A stretch of 32,015 nt of DNA from Anaerolineales bacterium (lineage in GTDB: Bacteria > Chloroflexota > Anaerolineae > Anaerolineales > UBA11858). The stretch covers positions 1 to 32,015 of the forward strand of contig JAGXKM010000017.1 of the NCBI GenBank assembly GCA_018335275.1, written 5' to 3'. Both the position numbers and the translations under genes were made by a program. The notes beneath the pieces are model-generated. The model was given only the letters and a program-made list of their open reading frames with translations. It had not been told where the DNA came from and did not search any database. Below are positions 20,960 through 27,815 of this stretch, one piece after another; position 1 is the first letter of the stretch; every line of letters begins with the position of its first letter.

Positions 20960-21112
20960 GACAGGCGTTGGATCGGCTGTGGATGGCTTATCAGGGAGTG
21001 AGAACACTTTGCCCCAATCGAGTCGGCTGTTCGCGCCTATGCCACCCCGGGTGAGATTGTGAATGTGAAGAGGGAAGTGTCTGGCACAAACCGTGAGCAG
21101 GATTGGATATAA
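20960..21112 (+). pseudogene. Possible gene remnant directly before xseB
   Basis: A stretch reading ALDRLWMAYQGV in one frame continues, after a one-base shift, as EHFAPIESAVRAYATPGEIV and then to a TAA at 21110-21112. The two pieces look like one protein C-terminus interrupted by a frameshift. It does not resemble XseA, the partner usually expected next to xseB. The family is unknown. Confidence 0.27.
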
Positions 21113-21124
21113 AGGAAGAAAATA

Positions 21125-21352
21125 GTGGTCAATATGGAATTCAAGCCCGTGGATGAATTGACATATGAGGAAGCCCTGGGTGAGTTAGAGGAGATCGTTG
21201 AGGAGCTGGAGCGCGGCGAGCGTGATTTGCAGGTCACGTTAAGATATTTTGAGCGGGGACAAGAGCTTGCCAGTTACTGCCTTTCTCTCCTGGACGAAGC
21301 GGAGCTGAAGGTGGAAGAAATCATAGAGGATGATGAGATTGATGCTGCTTGA
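21125..21352 (+). CDS. xseB: Exodeoxyribonuclease VII small subunit
   Basis: A 75-residue helical protein with the XseB signature LTYEEALGELEEIVEELERGE, then LRYFERGQELASYC and LDEAELKVEEI. Several copies bind the long helical arms of XseA and are needed for the single-strand exonuclease. GTG 21125 is preferred because AAGGAAG lies six bases upstream; ATG 21134 is too far from it. No xseA is found in the window: the catalytic subunit must be elsewhere, and the broken sequence just upstream does not look like it. The 3' end overlaps the next gene by 11 bases, indicating coupled translation. Confidence 0.92.
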   Translation: MVNMEFKPVDELTYEEALGELEEIVEELERGERDLQVTLRYFERGQELASYCLSLLDEAELKVEEIIEDDEIDAA

Positions 21353-21794
21353 TTTTATCCAGCTTAATCCCGTCTTGATTTCCGCCCTGATCAGCTGGAC
21401 TCTGGCACAGGTCCTCAAGGTCTTGATTGATTTTTGGTTGACCCGGGATTGGAACTGGGCCCTGCTCTTTCGCGCGGGGGGAATGCCTAGTTCTCACTCT
21501 GCCATGGTCAGCGCTGCTGCGTACGCTACCGGGTTATACGTTGGGTTTGGGACCCCCTTATTTGCGTTGGCGACCGTTCTTGCTGCCATCGTCATCTATG
21601 ATGCCACTGGTATCCGCCGCCAAGCTGGTCGCCAGGCAGCTTTATTAAATTCCATCATTGAAGATATTTCCCAGGGCAGGTTGACACCTCAGAGAAAGCT
21701 CCGGGAAGTCTTGGGGCATACACCTGGAGAAGCACTCGCCGGGATGGCCTTGGGGGTAGGAATTACGCAGATACTGTGGTGGATAGCCGGGTGA
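21342..21794 (+). CDS. DUF212 / divergent PAP2-family membrane protein
   Basis: A membrane protein of 150 residues resembling Bacillus YuiD. The signature FRAGGMPSSHSA (about 43-54) is a lone PAP2-like PSSH motif. IVIYDATGIRRQAGRQA (about 85-101) and LREVLGHTPGEALAGM complete the DUF212 pattern. Four hydrophobic segments are evident. The full K-x6-RP and SR-x5-H-x3-D phosphatase motifs of true PAP2 enzymes are not seen, and the function is unknown in the family. I chose ATG 21342 by comparison with YuiD-like N-termini; ATG 21330 or 21333 would add three or four residues. It overlaps the end of xseB and probably shares its transcript. Confidence 0.82.
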   Translation: MLLDFIQLNPVLISALISWTLAQVLKVLIDFWLTRDWNWALLFRAGGMPSSHSAMVSAAAYATGLYVGFGTPLFALATVLAAIVIYDATGIRRQAGRQAALLNSIIEDISQGRLTPQRKLREVLGHTPGEALAGMALGVGITQILWWIAG

Positions 21795-21795
21795 G

Positions 21796-22311
21796 TCAGC
21801 CGCGCCCCCCGTTTTCAAGCAGGATACGGCTTGGACCCTCGGGGTCAATTTCCCAAGGGTAGATGATGTACGCATCTGTAATGGCCCCATAGAAATCGGG
21901 TTCGCATTTCAGTAAATTGCGGTAGGGGTTGAAATGGAGGACACAGGTGGAAGGTCTGCCACCTGAAATTTCCACCTGCTTTTCTACAGCGCGCGTCGAG
22001 CGGCCTGCACCCCAGGCGTTGTTTACGACCAGGATATTCCGGTCGCGCAGGTGTTCTTCTTCAGGGAAGACTTTGAAATCTGGCCAGGTTAAGAGTTTGG
22101 ATTTTTCCTGGTCAGGATCAGGGGGAAACTCAACCTGGGCGATGAGTAATTCTTTAAGACCCATGGCGGAGGACAACAAGCCCCCGGGGATCACCCCGCA
22201 AGGGGAGATCATAATCATCGCTTCAAATTCAGATTGGAATTGATCAATGAGGTGGAAAACTAACCTTCCGACTTCCTCCCAAGAGATGAGCTCTTGCCGA
22301 GGTTGATCCAT
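21796..22311 (-). CDS. Phosphoribosyltransferase-like protein with altered PRPP motif
   Basis: A 171-residue protein with a type I phosphoribosyltransferase-like layout. MIMISPCGVIPGGLLSSAMGL (33-53) matches the early substrate/PRPP loop. ILVVNNAWGAGRST (93-106) occupies the place of the PRPP-binding motif. In active enzymes that motif carries two acidic residues; here they are N97 and N98. The end YIIYPWEIDPEGPSRIL resembles the C-terminal 'PWE' of hypoxanthine/xanthine transferases. It may therefore bind a nucleotide without normal catalysis, or act as a regulator. ATG 22311 is preceded by AGGAG. It converges with the DUF212 gene, only one base apart, and has its own possible -10 at 22347. 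Confidence 0.68.
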   Translation of the reverse strand: MDQPRQELISWEEVGRLVFHLIDQFQSEFEAMIMISPCGVIPGGLLSSAMGLKELLIAQVEFPPDPDQEKSKLLTWPDFKVFPEEEHLRDRNILVVNNAWGAGRSTRAVEKQVEISGGRPSTCVLHFNPYRNLLKCEPDFYGAITDAYIIYPWEIDPEGPSRILLENGGRG

Positions 22312-22346
22312 GAATGCATGCTCCTGATAGTATTGAAACTGCCCTT

Positions 22347-22352
22347 ATTATA
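22347..22352 (-). promoter_or_regulatory. Possible -10 element for the phosphoribosyltransferase-like gene
   Basis: TATAAT on the minus strand lies 36 bases before the start codon. A matching -35 was not found. Confidence 0.3.
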
Positions 22353-22359
22353 GCAATAA

Positions 22360-22557
22360 TCAAGGAGAATCGGGGAGTGATAACCCTTTCACTTTATTGA
22401 TTTCTTTAGGTCCCGGTTCCCGAGTCAGGTTGGAAAGGGACTTCGCCAAAGAAGAACGGATGCCGCTGGCCTGGTGTGACCACGTGGAATCGGGAGATAT
22501 CTTTTCCAAACGCTGTAAAAGTGTTTTCGCCTGGCCAATCTGGTTTTTGTTACTCAT
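22360..22557 (-). CDS. Small protein of unknown function
   Basis: A 65-residue frame beginning MSNKNQIGQAKTLLQRLEKI. It consists of one predicted amphipathic helix, then SPDSTWSHQASGIRSSLAKSL, and a polar tail. The D-S-x-W-x-H-x-A-S-G-x-R segment reads like a conserved motif rather than random translation, and no competing frame is better. ATG 22557 is used; an in-frame GTG at 22566 is possible, and neither has a clear ribosome site. It lies 48 bases upstream of the phosphoribosyltransferase-like gene on the same strand. I do not recognise a function. Confidence 0.5.
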   Translation of the reverse strand: MSNKNQIGQAKTLLQRLEKISPDSTWSHQASGIRSSLAKSLSNLTREPGPKEINKVKGLSLPDSP

Positions 22558-22686
22558 CGCTGACACGTTGATTTTACAAGGAAGGCTGCGAGGTGCAGTT
22601 TTGGTTATTTGTTAAGTGTGTCCCACTTTCCAGTCTTTTCATTTCAATCTTGACGGAGCAGCTGGCTGTTGCATGATGGAGCTCAT

Positions 22687-22717
22687 TTTAACAATTTGTT
22701 AAATAATCCCGTATAAT
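22687..22717 (+). promoter_or_regulatory. Promoter with overlapping palindromic operator for the slipin gene
   Basis: TTAACA (22688-22693) and TATAAT (22712-22717) are 18 bases apart. The perfect 8-1-8 palindrome TTTAACAATTTGTTAAA (22687-22703) covers the -35 and part of the spacer. That is a typical repressor position. Its core recurs at 20371. Confidence 0.6.
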
Positions 22718-22775
22718 TATATGGTATCAATAAGAAAGGTGTCATCCATCATTCTAGAGAGAGGAGGTTGTTCTC

Positions 22776-23555
22776 ATGTCACAGTTAGTTAATTTAGGGA
22801 GCTGTATTTTCATAGGGGCACTTCTGGTTGTCCTCATGGTGATCATCCGGGGGATTCGCCTATTATACGAATATGAGCGCGGTGTGGTTTTCACCCTGGG
22901 TAAATTTTCCGGGACCAGGGACCCGGGTTTGAACATCATCATCCCTGTCTATCAAAATATGCAAACAGTGGATATGCGGATTAAAACCGCTGAGATCCCC
23001 CGCCAGGAGGTGATGACCAAAGATAACATCCCCATGCTCGTCAATGCTGTGGTGTATTTTAAAGTCGTCAAGCCGGAAGACGCCATCATCAAGATTGAAG
23101 ATTATGCCTTTGCCATCCGGCAGTACACCCAGGCGGCCCTGCGGGACATCGTCGGCAACAGCGAGATGGATTTTGTGCTCACCGAGCGGGAGCAAATCGC
23201 CCAGAGCATTAAAGAGATTGTGGATTCAGAGACCGACGGATGGGGGATTGATGTCGAGTCGATTAAAATCCAGGAGCTTGAGCTTCCGGCGGAGATGAAG
23301 CGCGCCATGGCCCAACAGGCGGAAGCCGAGCGTGAACGCCGGGCTGTGATCATCAATTCCAAGGGCGAATTGGAAGCGTCCCGGAACCTGCAAAAAGCGG
23401 CTAAAAATCTTGCAGAAAGCGAAGGAGCGATGCACCTGCGGACCCTGCAAACCATCCGGGCCATTGCTGCTGATCCTTCGGAAAAAATTGTGCTCTTTGT
23501 TCCTTCTAACGTGGGAAAAGCTGTCAGCTCTCTGGTGGAAGGAAAGGAAGGATAG
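22776..23555 (+). CDS. SPFH/slipin (stomatin-like) membrane protein
   Basis: A 259-residue slipin. One hydrophobic segment (about 8-27) is followed by the SPFH domain: IRLLYEYERGVVFTLGKFSG, DPGLNIIIP, VDMRIKTAEIPRQEVMTKDNIPMLVNAVVYF in essence, then QAALRDIVGNSEMDFVLTER. A charged helical region rich in Ala/Glu/Arg (about 185-225) and an end LFVPSNVG follow. Stomatin-like proteins oligomerise on the inner membrane face and organise protein complexes. Slipins usually travel with an NfeD-family membrane protein; none is adjacent here. ATG 22776 has GAGGAGG upstream. Its stop is six bases from the next gene, so the two are one operon, controlled by the palindromic promoter. Confidence 0.92.
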   Translation: MSQLVNLGSCIFIGALLVVLMVIIRGIRLLYEYERGVVFTLGKFSGTRDPGLNIIIPVYQNMQTVDMRIKTAEIPRQEVMTKDNIPMLVNAVVYFKVVKPEDAIIKIEDYAFAIRQYTQAALRDIVGNSEMDFVLTEREQIAQSIKEIVDSETDGWGIDVESIKIQELELPAEMKRAMAQQAEAERERRAVIINSKGELEASRNLQKAAKNLAESEGAMHLRTLQTIRAIAADPSEKIVLFVPSNVGKAVSSLVEGKEG

Positions 23556-23561
23556 TCTTCC

Positions 23562-24236
23562 ATGAAATCAAAGCTTGATGACAGAATACGCTATCTGCAG
23601 ATCGCTTTCAATTATGATATGGGTCTGGTGCGCCGGATCTTGCCGTCGATTCAGGAAAGCCGCCGGATCTTGATCGAAGCCGGGACCCCGTACATTAAGC
23701 GGGAAGGGATGGATGGCGTGCGGTTGATCCGGCGCTACTGGGGCGGCCATGTGATTGCGGACATGAAATTGGTTGATGGGGCATTAGGTGAGGTGGATAT
23801 GGCGCGGTCAGCTGGAGCCACAGCGATGACTGTTCTGGGGAACTCGCCTACAGAAACCTTAGACCTGTTCATTAAGCGCTGTGATTCTCTGGGGATGGTC
23901 TCTATGATCGATATGCTGGGGGTGAAGGACCCGCTGGATGTGATGATGAGACTTCGTAAACCGCCGGATGTAATCGTCCTTCATAGGGGGCGGGATGAGG
24001 AGGGCACGCGTGGGAAGTTGATTCAATACCGGCATATCAACCGGGTCCACAGCAAGTTCAATGTGCTTATCTCTGCAGCCGGGGGCGTGGACATCAAGGA
24101 GGCCCGCAGCGCGATTTTCAACGGGGCCAACATCGTCGTCGCCAACCTGGTCCATCCCAGCGACCCCTGGACGGGGATTTCCACAGAAAGTGATGTGGCT
24201 GCCATGGCGAGAGATTTCTTGAACACGATCGAGTGA
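23562..24236 (+). CDS. OMP decarboxylase / hexulose-6-phosphate synthase superfamily protein
   Basis: A 224-residue TIM-barrel protein. EAGTPYIKREGMDGVRLI (39-56) and VIADMKLVDGALGEVDMA (64-81) hold the superfamily's Asp-x-Lys-x-x-Asp catalytic motif (D67, K69, D72). The C-terminal ISAAGGVDIKEARSAIFNGANIVV in essence provides the phosphate-binding loops. VLHRGRDEEGTRG replaces the central VHxGxD-type segment. The family includes orotidine-phosphate decarboxylase, keto-gulonate-phosphate decarboxylase and 3-hexulose-6-phosphate synthase; this N-terminus fits the last group best. No 6-phospho-3-hexuloisomerase gene is next to it, so formaldehyde fixation is not proven. It is tightly coupled behind the slipin gene, an unusual partner. 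Confidence 0.75.
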   Translation: MKSKLDDRIRYLQIAFNYDMGLVRRILPSIQESRRILIEAGTPYIKREGMDGVRLIRRYWGGHVIADMKLVDGALGEVDMARSAGATAMTVLGNSPTETLDLFIKRCDSLGMVSMIDMLGVKDPLDVMMRLRKPPDVIVLHRGRDEEGTRGKLIQYRHINRVHSKFNVLISAAGGVDIKEARSAIFNGANIVVANLVHPSDPWTGISTESDVAAMARDFLNTIE

Positions 24237-24262
24237 TGGATGATAATAATAAATTGAATGAT

Positions 24263-24300
24263 AAATGAGGAAGGAGAGGATGGCAGCTCCTTCCTCATTT
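24263..24300 (+). terminator. Hairpin terminator of the slipin operon
   Basis: AAATGAGGAAGGAG (24263-24276) pairs perfectly over 14 bases with CTCCTTCCTCATTT (24287-24300) around a 10-nt loop. The T-run after it is poor, so efficiency is uncertain. Confidence 0.65.
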
Positions 24301-24380
24301 CATTGTCTCCAGAGGAGCGGCTGCTTGGTTAACTTATGATGGAGATTCAGTCAATCTCCAGCGTTGATTAAAAGCCCCCA

Positions 24381-25160
24381 TCATACTCTGCTGATGATCA
24401 TCGCGGAGGAAGAAGAGTCATCACCTGGCAGTACACCAACCAGAATCGTTTTCTGTCCCTGGCGGGCTTTTATTTGCGCGAAGGGATGTCCCCCGGTGTT
24501 GGGGAAGGGGATATACTGCAGCATTTCCCATTCATAATTGGGCAGCTCACGGGTATAAAAAGCCTGTAACGGCCCTACGCCGTGAGGGGTTGTGAATCCC
24601 TGCCAGCGTCCGGGTTCTTGAATGTCATTCACCATCGCAGCGGGATCAGCCGGGGAACCCTGCGGTGGGAGCGGGATCCCTTCAGCTGTCGAGCTCAACC
24701 CATCCACACCCGGGGGAAATTGCAGACTGGAAATCACCTCGGTGACCACAGGCTCAAAGGATTCCCGGTTGGTTTTCCAGTGCAAAACCAGAAAGGACAG
24801 GACGAGCATGCCGTGTTCTAGGATGCCAGCCCAAAGTCGCTTTTTGCTCTTTTTGGGAAGGACGATTTCCACCTCCAGCCCGGATCGTCCCGCCATCCTC
24901 CAGGGGGCAGCGCCAATCTTCTTGGCACCCAGCATCATGGCTGTCTTGCTGATGTGCCCTTTCCATATCTTTTCAACAGGTTTTTGGAGGGCGTTCCATT
25001 CCCCCTGAATGAGCAGGTGACCTAATTTTTTCCCTTCATAGCCCTCTTGAAAGGCATCGGGATCTTCTGCGAAGCCGTCTTTGCCGTTGAAGGCGATATG
25101 CTGCCAGGTATCGGGGAGGGTGATCTCGTATCCCCATAATCTGTGTTGGAATATTTTCAT
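24381..25160 (-). CDS. Protein of unknown function (possible PsbP/Mog1-like fold)
   Basis: A 259-residue protein that I do not recognise. The opening MKIFQHRLWGYEITLPDTW resembles the start of PsbP/Mog1-type domains, where a short strand leads into 'LPxxW'. There is no signal peptide. The first half (1-150) looks globular with hydrophobic strands such as GMLVLSFLVLHW. A Pro-rich linker (about 152-175) leads to a second part with WQGFTTPHGVGPLQAFYTREL, EWEMLQYIPFPNTGG and a conserved-looking end. Two related halves are possible. ATG 25160 lacks a strong ribosome site. It lies downstream of the moaD-like gene on the same strand, separated by a strong hairpin, so it may be read only at low level from that operon. 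Confidence 0.7.
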   Translation of the reverse strand: MKIFQHRLWGYEITLPDTWQHIAFNGKDGFAEDPDAFQEGYEGKKLGHLLIQGEWNALQKPVEKIWKGHISKTAMMLGAKKIGAAPWRMAGRSGLEVEIVLPKKSKKRLWAGILEHGMLVLSFLVLHWKTNRESFEPVVTEVISSLQFPPGVDGLSSTAEGIPLPPQGSPADPAAMVNDIQEPGRWQGFTTPHGVGPLQAFYTRELPNYEWEMLQYIPFPNTGGHPFAQIKARQGQKTILVGVLPGDDSSSSAMIISRV

Positions 25161-25177
25161 CTTTGGATGATAGCAAA

Positions 25178-25214
25178 CTGACCTATCGTCCCTGTGAAGG
25201 GGGCGATAGGTCAG
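25178..25214 (-). terminator. Hairpin after the aldehyde oxidoreductase operon
   Basis: CTGACCTATCG (25178-25188) pairs with CGATAGGTCAG (25204-25214); a further CCC/GGG extends the stem. It follows the stop of the moaD-like gene on the minus strand but has only TTT after it in that direction; on the plus strand TTTTTT follows. It may be a terminator, or a stem in the leader of the next gene. Confidence 0.55.
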
Positions 25215-25232
25215 GGTATTTTTTAGGTTTGT

Positions 25233-25493
25233 TTATCCACCGGCGACAGCAGGGATGTAGGTGATCCGGTCCCCGTCCTGAGCGAGACCCTCTTCATCCG
25301 CCTGGCGGTTATTGCGCATGATCACCTTGACTTCCTCTGCTGGCAGCTCCAACTGCTCCCGGATCTCGCCAAGTGTTGTCCCTTGCGGGACCTCCAAAAG
25401 CTTGGGTTCACCGATGTCCAGTTCGGGCAGGTAGCGGCGCAAGGTAGCAAAGACGCGCACCTCAACCTGCACAGCTTGTGTGTCCTCAGTCAC
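25233..25493 (-). CDS. MoaD/ThiS-family ubiquitin-like sulfur carrier
   Basis: An 86-residue beta-grasp protein ending exactly in Gly-Gly (PAVAGG), the mature form needed for adenylation and thiocarboxylation by a ThiF/MoeB-type enzyme. VEVRVFATLRRYLPEL, GTTLGEIREQLELP and VIMRNNRQADEEGLAQDGDRI are typical. In its family it donates sulfur for molybdopterin or tungstopterin. The gene follows aor with only three bases between stop and GTG start, so it is translationally coupled. That position suggests cofactor supply for the aldehyde oxidoreductase. An internal GTG seven codons later is a possible alternative start. MoeZR, encoded in the next operon upstream, could activate it. Confidence 0.85.
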   Translation of the reverse strand: MTEDTQAVQVEVRVFATLRRYLPELDIGEPKLLEVPQGTTLGEIREQLELPAEEVKVIMRNNRQADEEGLAQDGDRITYIPAVAGG

Positions 25494-25496
25494 CCC

Positions 25497-27257
25497 TCAC
25501 TTACCGTTGGTCCAGGCGTAAACTTGGTCAAGTTCTTCATCCGACATGGACCACACCTCGTTATGCGGCGGGAGCTTTTCGTAGCGCATGAATTCCGGAA
25601 GACGATCATCCTGGGCCGTGAATCCGGCTTTCTTGTTGAATTCACGCTCCATGCGCAGGATTTCTTTTCCTACATCGATCACGTCATCTCCGGTGATGTC
25701 TAATCCAGTCACACCCGCCACGGATTCCGCCATCCCCTCCCAGCCAGATGAGATATCCAGGATCGGGAAGGCGATGAACAGGCAGTAGCCGGTGCTGTCC
25801 ACAAAGGCGGTGGCAGCCTGGAAAGTGAGGGATAAATCGGATTTCCCTTCCTCGTCAAGGGGGTCGACTTTGCCTCCCACCCCGGCGATCTCGGGGGCGA
25901 TGGTGTAGCCGGCGGTGTGGTCAGCGCCCATGGGGGACGTGGCGTAGGTGACTCCGATACCTTTGATGGCACGCGGTTCGTAAGCGGGCATGGATTGACC
26001 CTTTACAGTAGGTACGCGGTGCACGCCGAAGGCTTTGGCGGTGGCTTCGACGCCCTGTCCGTAGATGCGTCCCAGGGGGGACATTTCCCGGATCTCGTCG
26101 AAAAGTGCCAGGGCTGCTTCCTTATCGCCAAATTCAATCTGACCGCCTTCCATGGCAATGGCAATCGTGTTCCCGGCTTCGATGGTGTCCAGGCCCAGAT
26201 CATTGCACTGGTAGGTCATCTCTGCCACATAATCCAGGTCGTCGATCCCACAGTTGGCACCCAGGGCCCAGGCGGTCTCATATTCCACAACTGAAACTAC
26301 CGCTTCACCCTCTTCGTCGGGGTAAATATTGGAGCATTGGATGATGCATCCGGGATGGCATCCGTGCCCGGTCATGCCCTCCCCGCCGCGCTTTTCCACC
26401 ATCTCAGCTACTCTTTCTCCTGAGATATCTGCTGCTCCTTCGAATTGGCCGGCGCTGAAGTTGCGGGTGGGTAATCCGCCAGCTTCGTTGATGATATTCA
26501 TCAGTACATTGGTGCCGTAGGTGTTCAGTCCGCCATCCGGCTTGGTAAGGTCATGCTCCATGATGGCATCACGGAGCTTGGTGCGGCCTTGCTTGAGGAG
26601 GTCCTCATCAGCTATGTCCACACCCGGTCCACCTTCATCATCGACGACGATGGCTTTCACGCCTCGAGCGCCCATCACGGCTCCCAACCCACCCCGCCCC
26701 GCGTAACGCCCCGGCTTTCCTTCCGGATCATTGACGCTGATGCCGGCATTGGAAAGTTTCTTCTCACCCACAGGTCCGATGCCGATCACGGCTGGCTTAT
26801 TGGGATATTGATCCCACAGGATCTCATCTACTTCATACATCCCTTTCCCGGCCAGGTCAGGGGCATCTTTGAATTCCACACCATCTTTGGTGATCACCAG
26901 CTGATACCACTCCCCATTCTGGGGTTCTCCTTCCAGAATGATGGCAGCCAGGCCGAGTTTGGCGATCTTCTTGGAGGAAAGCCCGCCGGAGTTGCTCTCT
27001 TTGATAGTTCCGGTCAGGGGGCTTTTCCCGCCAAAGGAGGTCCGGCCGCTGCTCGGCGCTGCGGGAGTGCCGGAGACCCAACCGGGGGCGATGACTAATT
27101 TATTGTTCGGCCCTAACGGATGGCAGGTGGGCTCCACCTCGTCCAAGACGATGGCGGATGTCAGGCCGCGGCCGGCCCATTTGGACCACTTTTCAGGGAT
27201 ATCCTCATACACGGCCGATTGATCCGACATGTTGATTCTCAATATTTTTCGCGACAT
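25497..27257 (-). CDS. aor: Aldehyde:ferredoxin oxidoreductase (tungsten/molybdenum)
   Basis: A 586-residue AOR-family enzyme that oxidises aldehydes to acids with ferredoxin, using a bis-pterin W or Mo and one 4Fe-4S cluster. The N-terminal domain shows KILRINMSDQS, WAGRGLTSAIV and GRTSFGGKSPLTGTIKESN, typical pterin-binding loops. Cluster ligands are C300, C304 and C308 (CHPGCIIQC) and C492 in DSTGYCLF. The first spacing is C-x3-C rather than the C-x2-C of the Pyrococcus enzyme. ATG 27257 is used because AAGGAGG lies eight bases before it; the frame is open further upstream but without support. It sits between two ubiquitin-like genes in a three-gene operon. The true substrate is unknown. 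Confidence 0.92.
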   Translation of the reverse strand: MSRKILRINMSDQSAVYEDIPEKWSKWAGRGLTSAIVLDEVEPTCHPLGPNNKLVIAPGWVSGTPAAPSSGRTSFGGKSPLTGTIKESNSGGLSSKKIAKLGLAAIILEGEPQNGEWYQLVITKDGVEFKDAPDLAGKGMYEVDEILWDQYPNKPAVIGIGPVGEKKLSNAGISVNDPEGKPGRYAGRGGLGAVMGARGVKAIVVDDEGGPGVDIADEDLLKQGRTKLRDAIMEHDLTKPDGGLNTYGTNVLMNIINEAGGLPTRNFSAGQFEGAADISGERVAEMVEKRGGEGMTGHGCHPGCIIQCSNIYPDEEGEAVVSVVEYETAWALGANCGIDDLDYVAEMTYQCNDLGLDTIEAGNTIAIAMEGGQIEFGDKEAALALFDEIREMSPLGRIYGQGVEATAKAFGVHRVPTVKGQSMPAYEPRAIKGIGVTYATSPMGADHTAGYTIAPEIAGVGGKVDPLDEEGKSDLSLTFQAATAFVDSTGYCLFIAFPILDISSGWEGMAESVAGVTGLDITGDDVIDVGKEILRMEREFNKKAGFTAQDDRLPEFMRYEKLPPHNEVWSMSDEELDQVYAWTNGK

Positions 27258-27282
27258 CGTGCAGCCTCCTTGTGCTGTCTGA

Positions 27283-27651
27283 TTAGCGCCGTTCCTTGTC
27301 CGTTCTCCCGTAAACATTTTGCATGCTTCCATGCTTTTTCATAGCTTTCTGGAGTTGGTCAGACATGTGAATGCCGTCCCGGTATTGATAGGGCCACATG
27401 TGGGTTGTGGAAAAGATCCCTATATGATCACCATCGTCAAGCGCAGCATCTTTCGAAGCGTATAATCCCGGTGCGTCATGGAGAACAGCATTGATGAACA
27501 GATAGCCACGGTCATCTGGGGAGATACCCAATTTCTGCAGTAGATCACCTACCGTGGCTTTTTCGGTCAGGTTAACGTCCTGTGAGGCAACATGGCTCCC
27601 TCCCGCGAAGTGAGCGATATCGCCGTAAAGTGTGACGTCAACGGTAATCAT
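27283..27651 (-). CDS. Ubiquitin-like (MoaD/ThiS-type) protein without C-terminal Gly-Gly
   Basis: A 122-residue protein. Residues 1-85 fit a beta-grasp fold: ITVDVTLYGDIAHFAG, ATVGDLLQKLGISPDDRG, LFINAVLHD, and LDDGDHIGIFS. Where sulfur carriers end in Gly-Gly, this protein continues with THMWPYQYRDGIHMSDQLQK and a basic tail. It is probably not a sulfur donor but a structural or chaperone partner, possibly for the adjacent oxidoreductase. It is the first gene of the operon, 25 bases before aor, behind an extended -10 promoter. ATG 27651 has a weak ribosome site. Confidence 0.7.
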   Translation of the reverse strand: MITVDVTLYGDIAHFAGGSHVASQDVNLTEKATVGDLLQKLGISPDDRGYLFINAVLHDAPGLYASKDAALDDGDHIGIFSTTHMWPYQYRDGIHMSDQLQKAMKKHGSMQNVYGRTDKERR

Positions 27652-27690
27652 GATGCCTGACCATGTCTTGTACTGTCTTTCACAATTTAA

Positions 27691-27719
27691 ACTGTAACAT
27701 AAAGTTGGTGGGTCATCAA
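27691..27719 (-). promoter_or_regulatory. Promoter of the aldehyde oxidoreductase operon
   Basis: On the minus strand TTGATG (27714-27719) and TACAGT (27691-27696) are 17 bases apart. TG lies one base before the -10, making an extended -10. It is about 40 bases before the first start codon. Confidence 0.6.
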
Positions 27720-27751
27720 TTATTTACAAAATAAATAGGAGGGGAAAATAA

Positions 27752-27780
27752 AAGGGTGATCACGTATGGTGATCACCCTT
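27752..27780 (-). terminator. Terminator of the cysM-moeZR operon
   Basis: AAGGGTGATCAC (27752-27763) pairs perfectly with GTGATCACCCTT (27769-27780) around 5 nt. In the minus direction TTTATTTTCCCC follows. Confidence 0.85.
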
Positions 27781-27815
27781 TCTAGATCTCTGCGGATTAT
27801 TTTTGGGAAGAGGCT

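Noticed and set aside
20960-21112. Broken xseA upstream of xseB
   Set aside because: The readable pieces show no XseA OB-fold or C-terminal motifs, so position alone does not justify the name.
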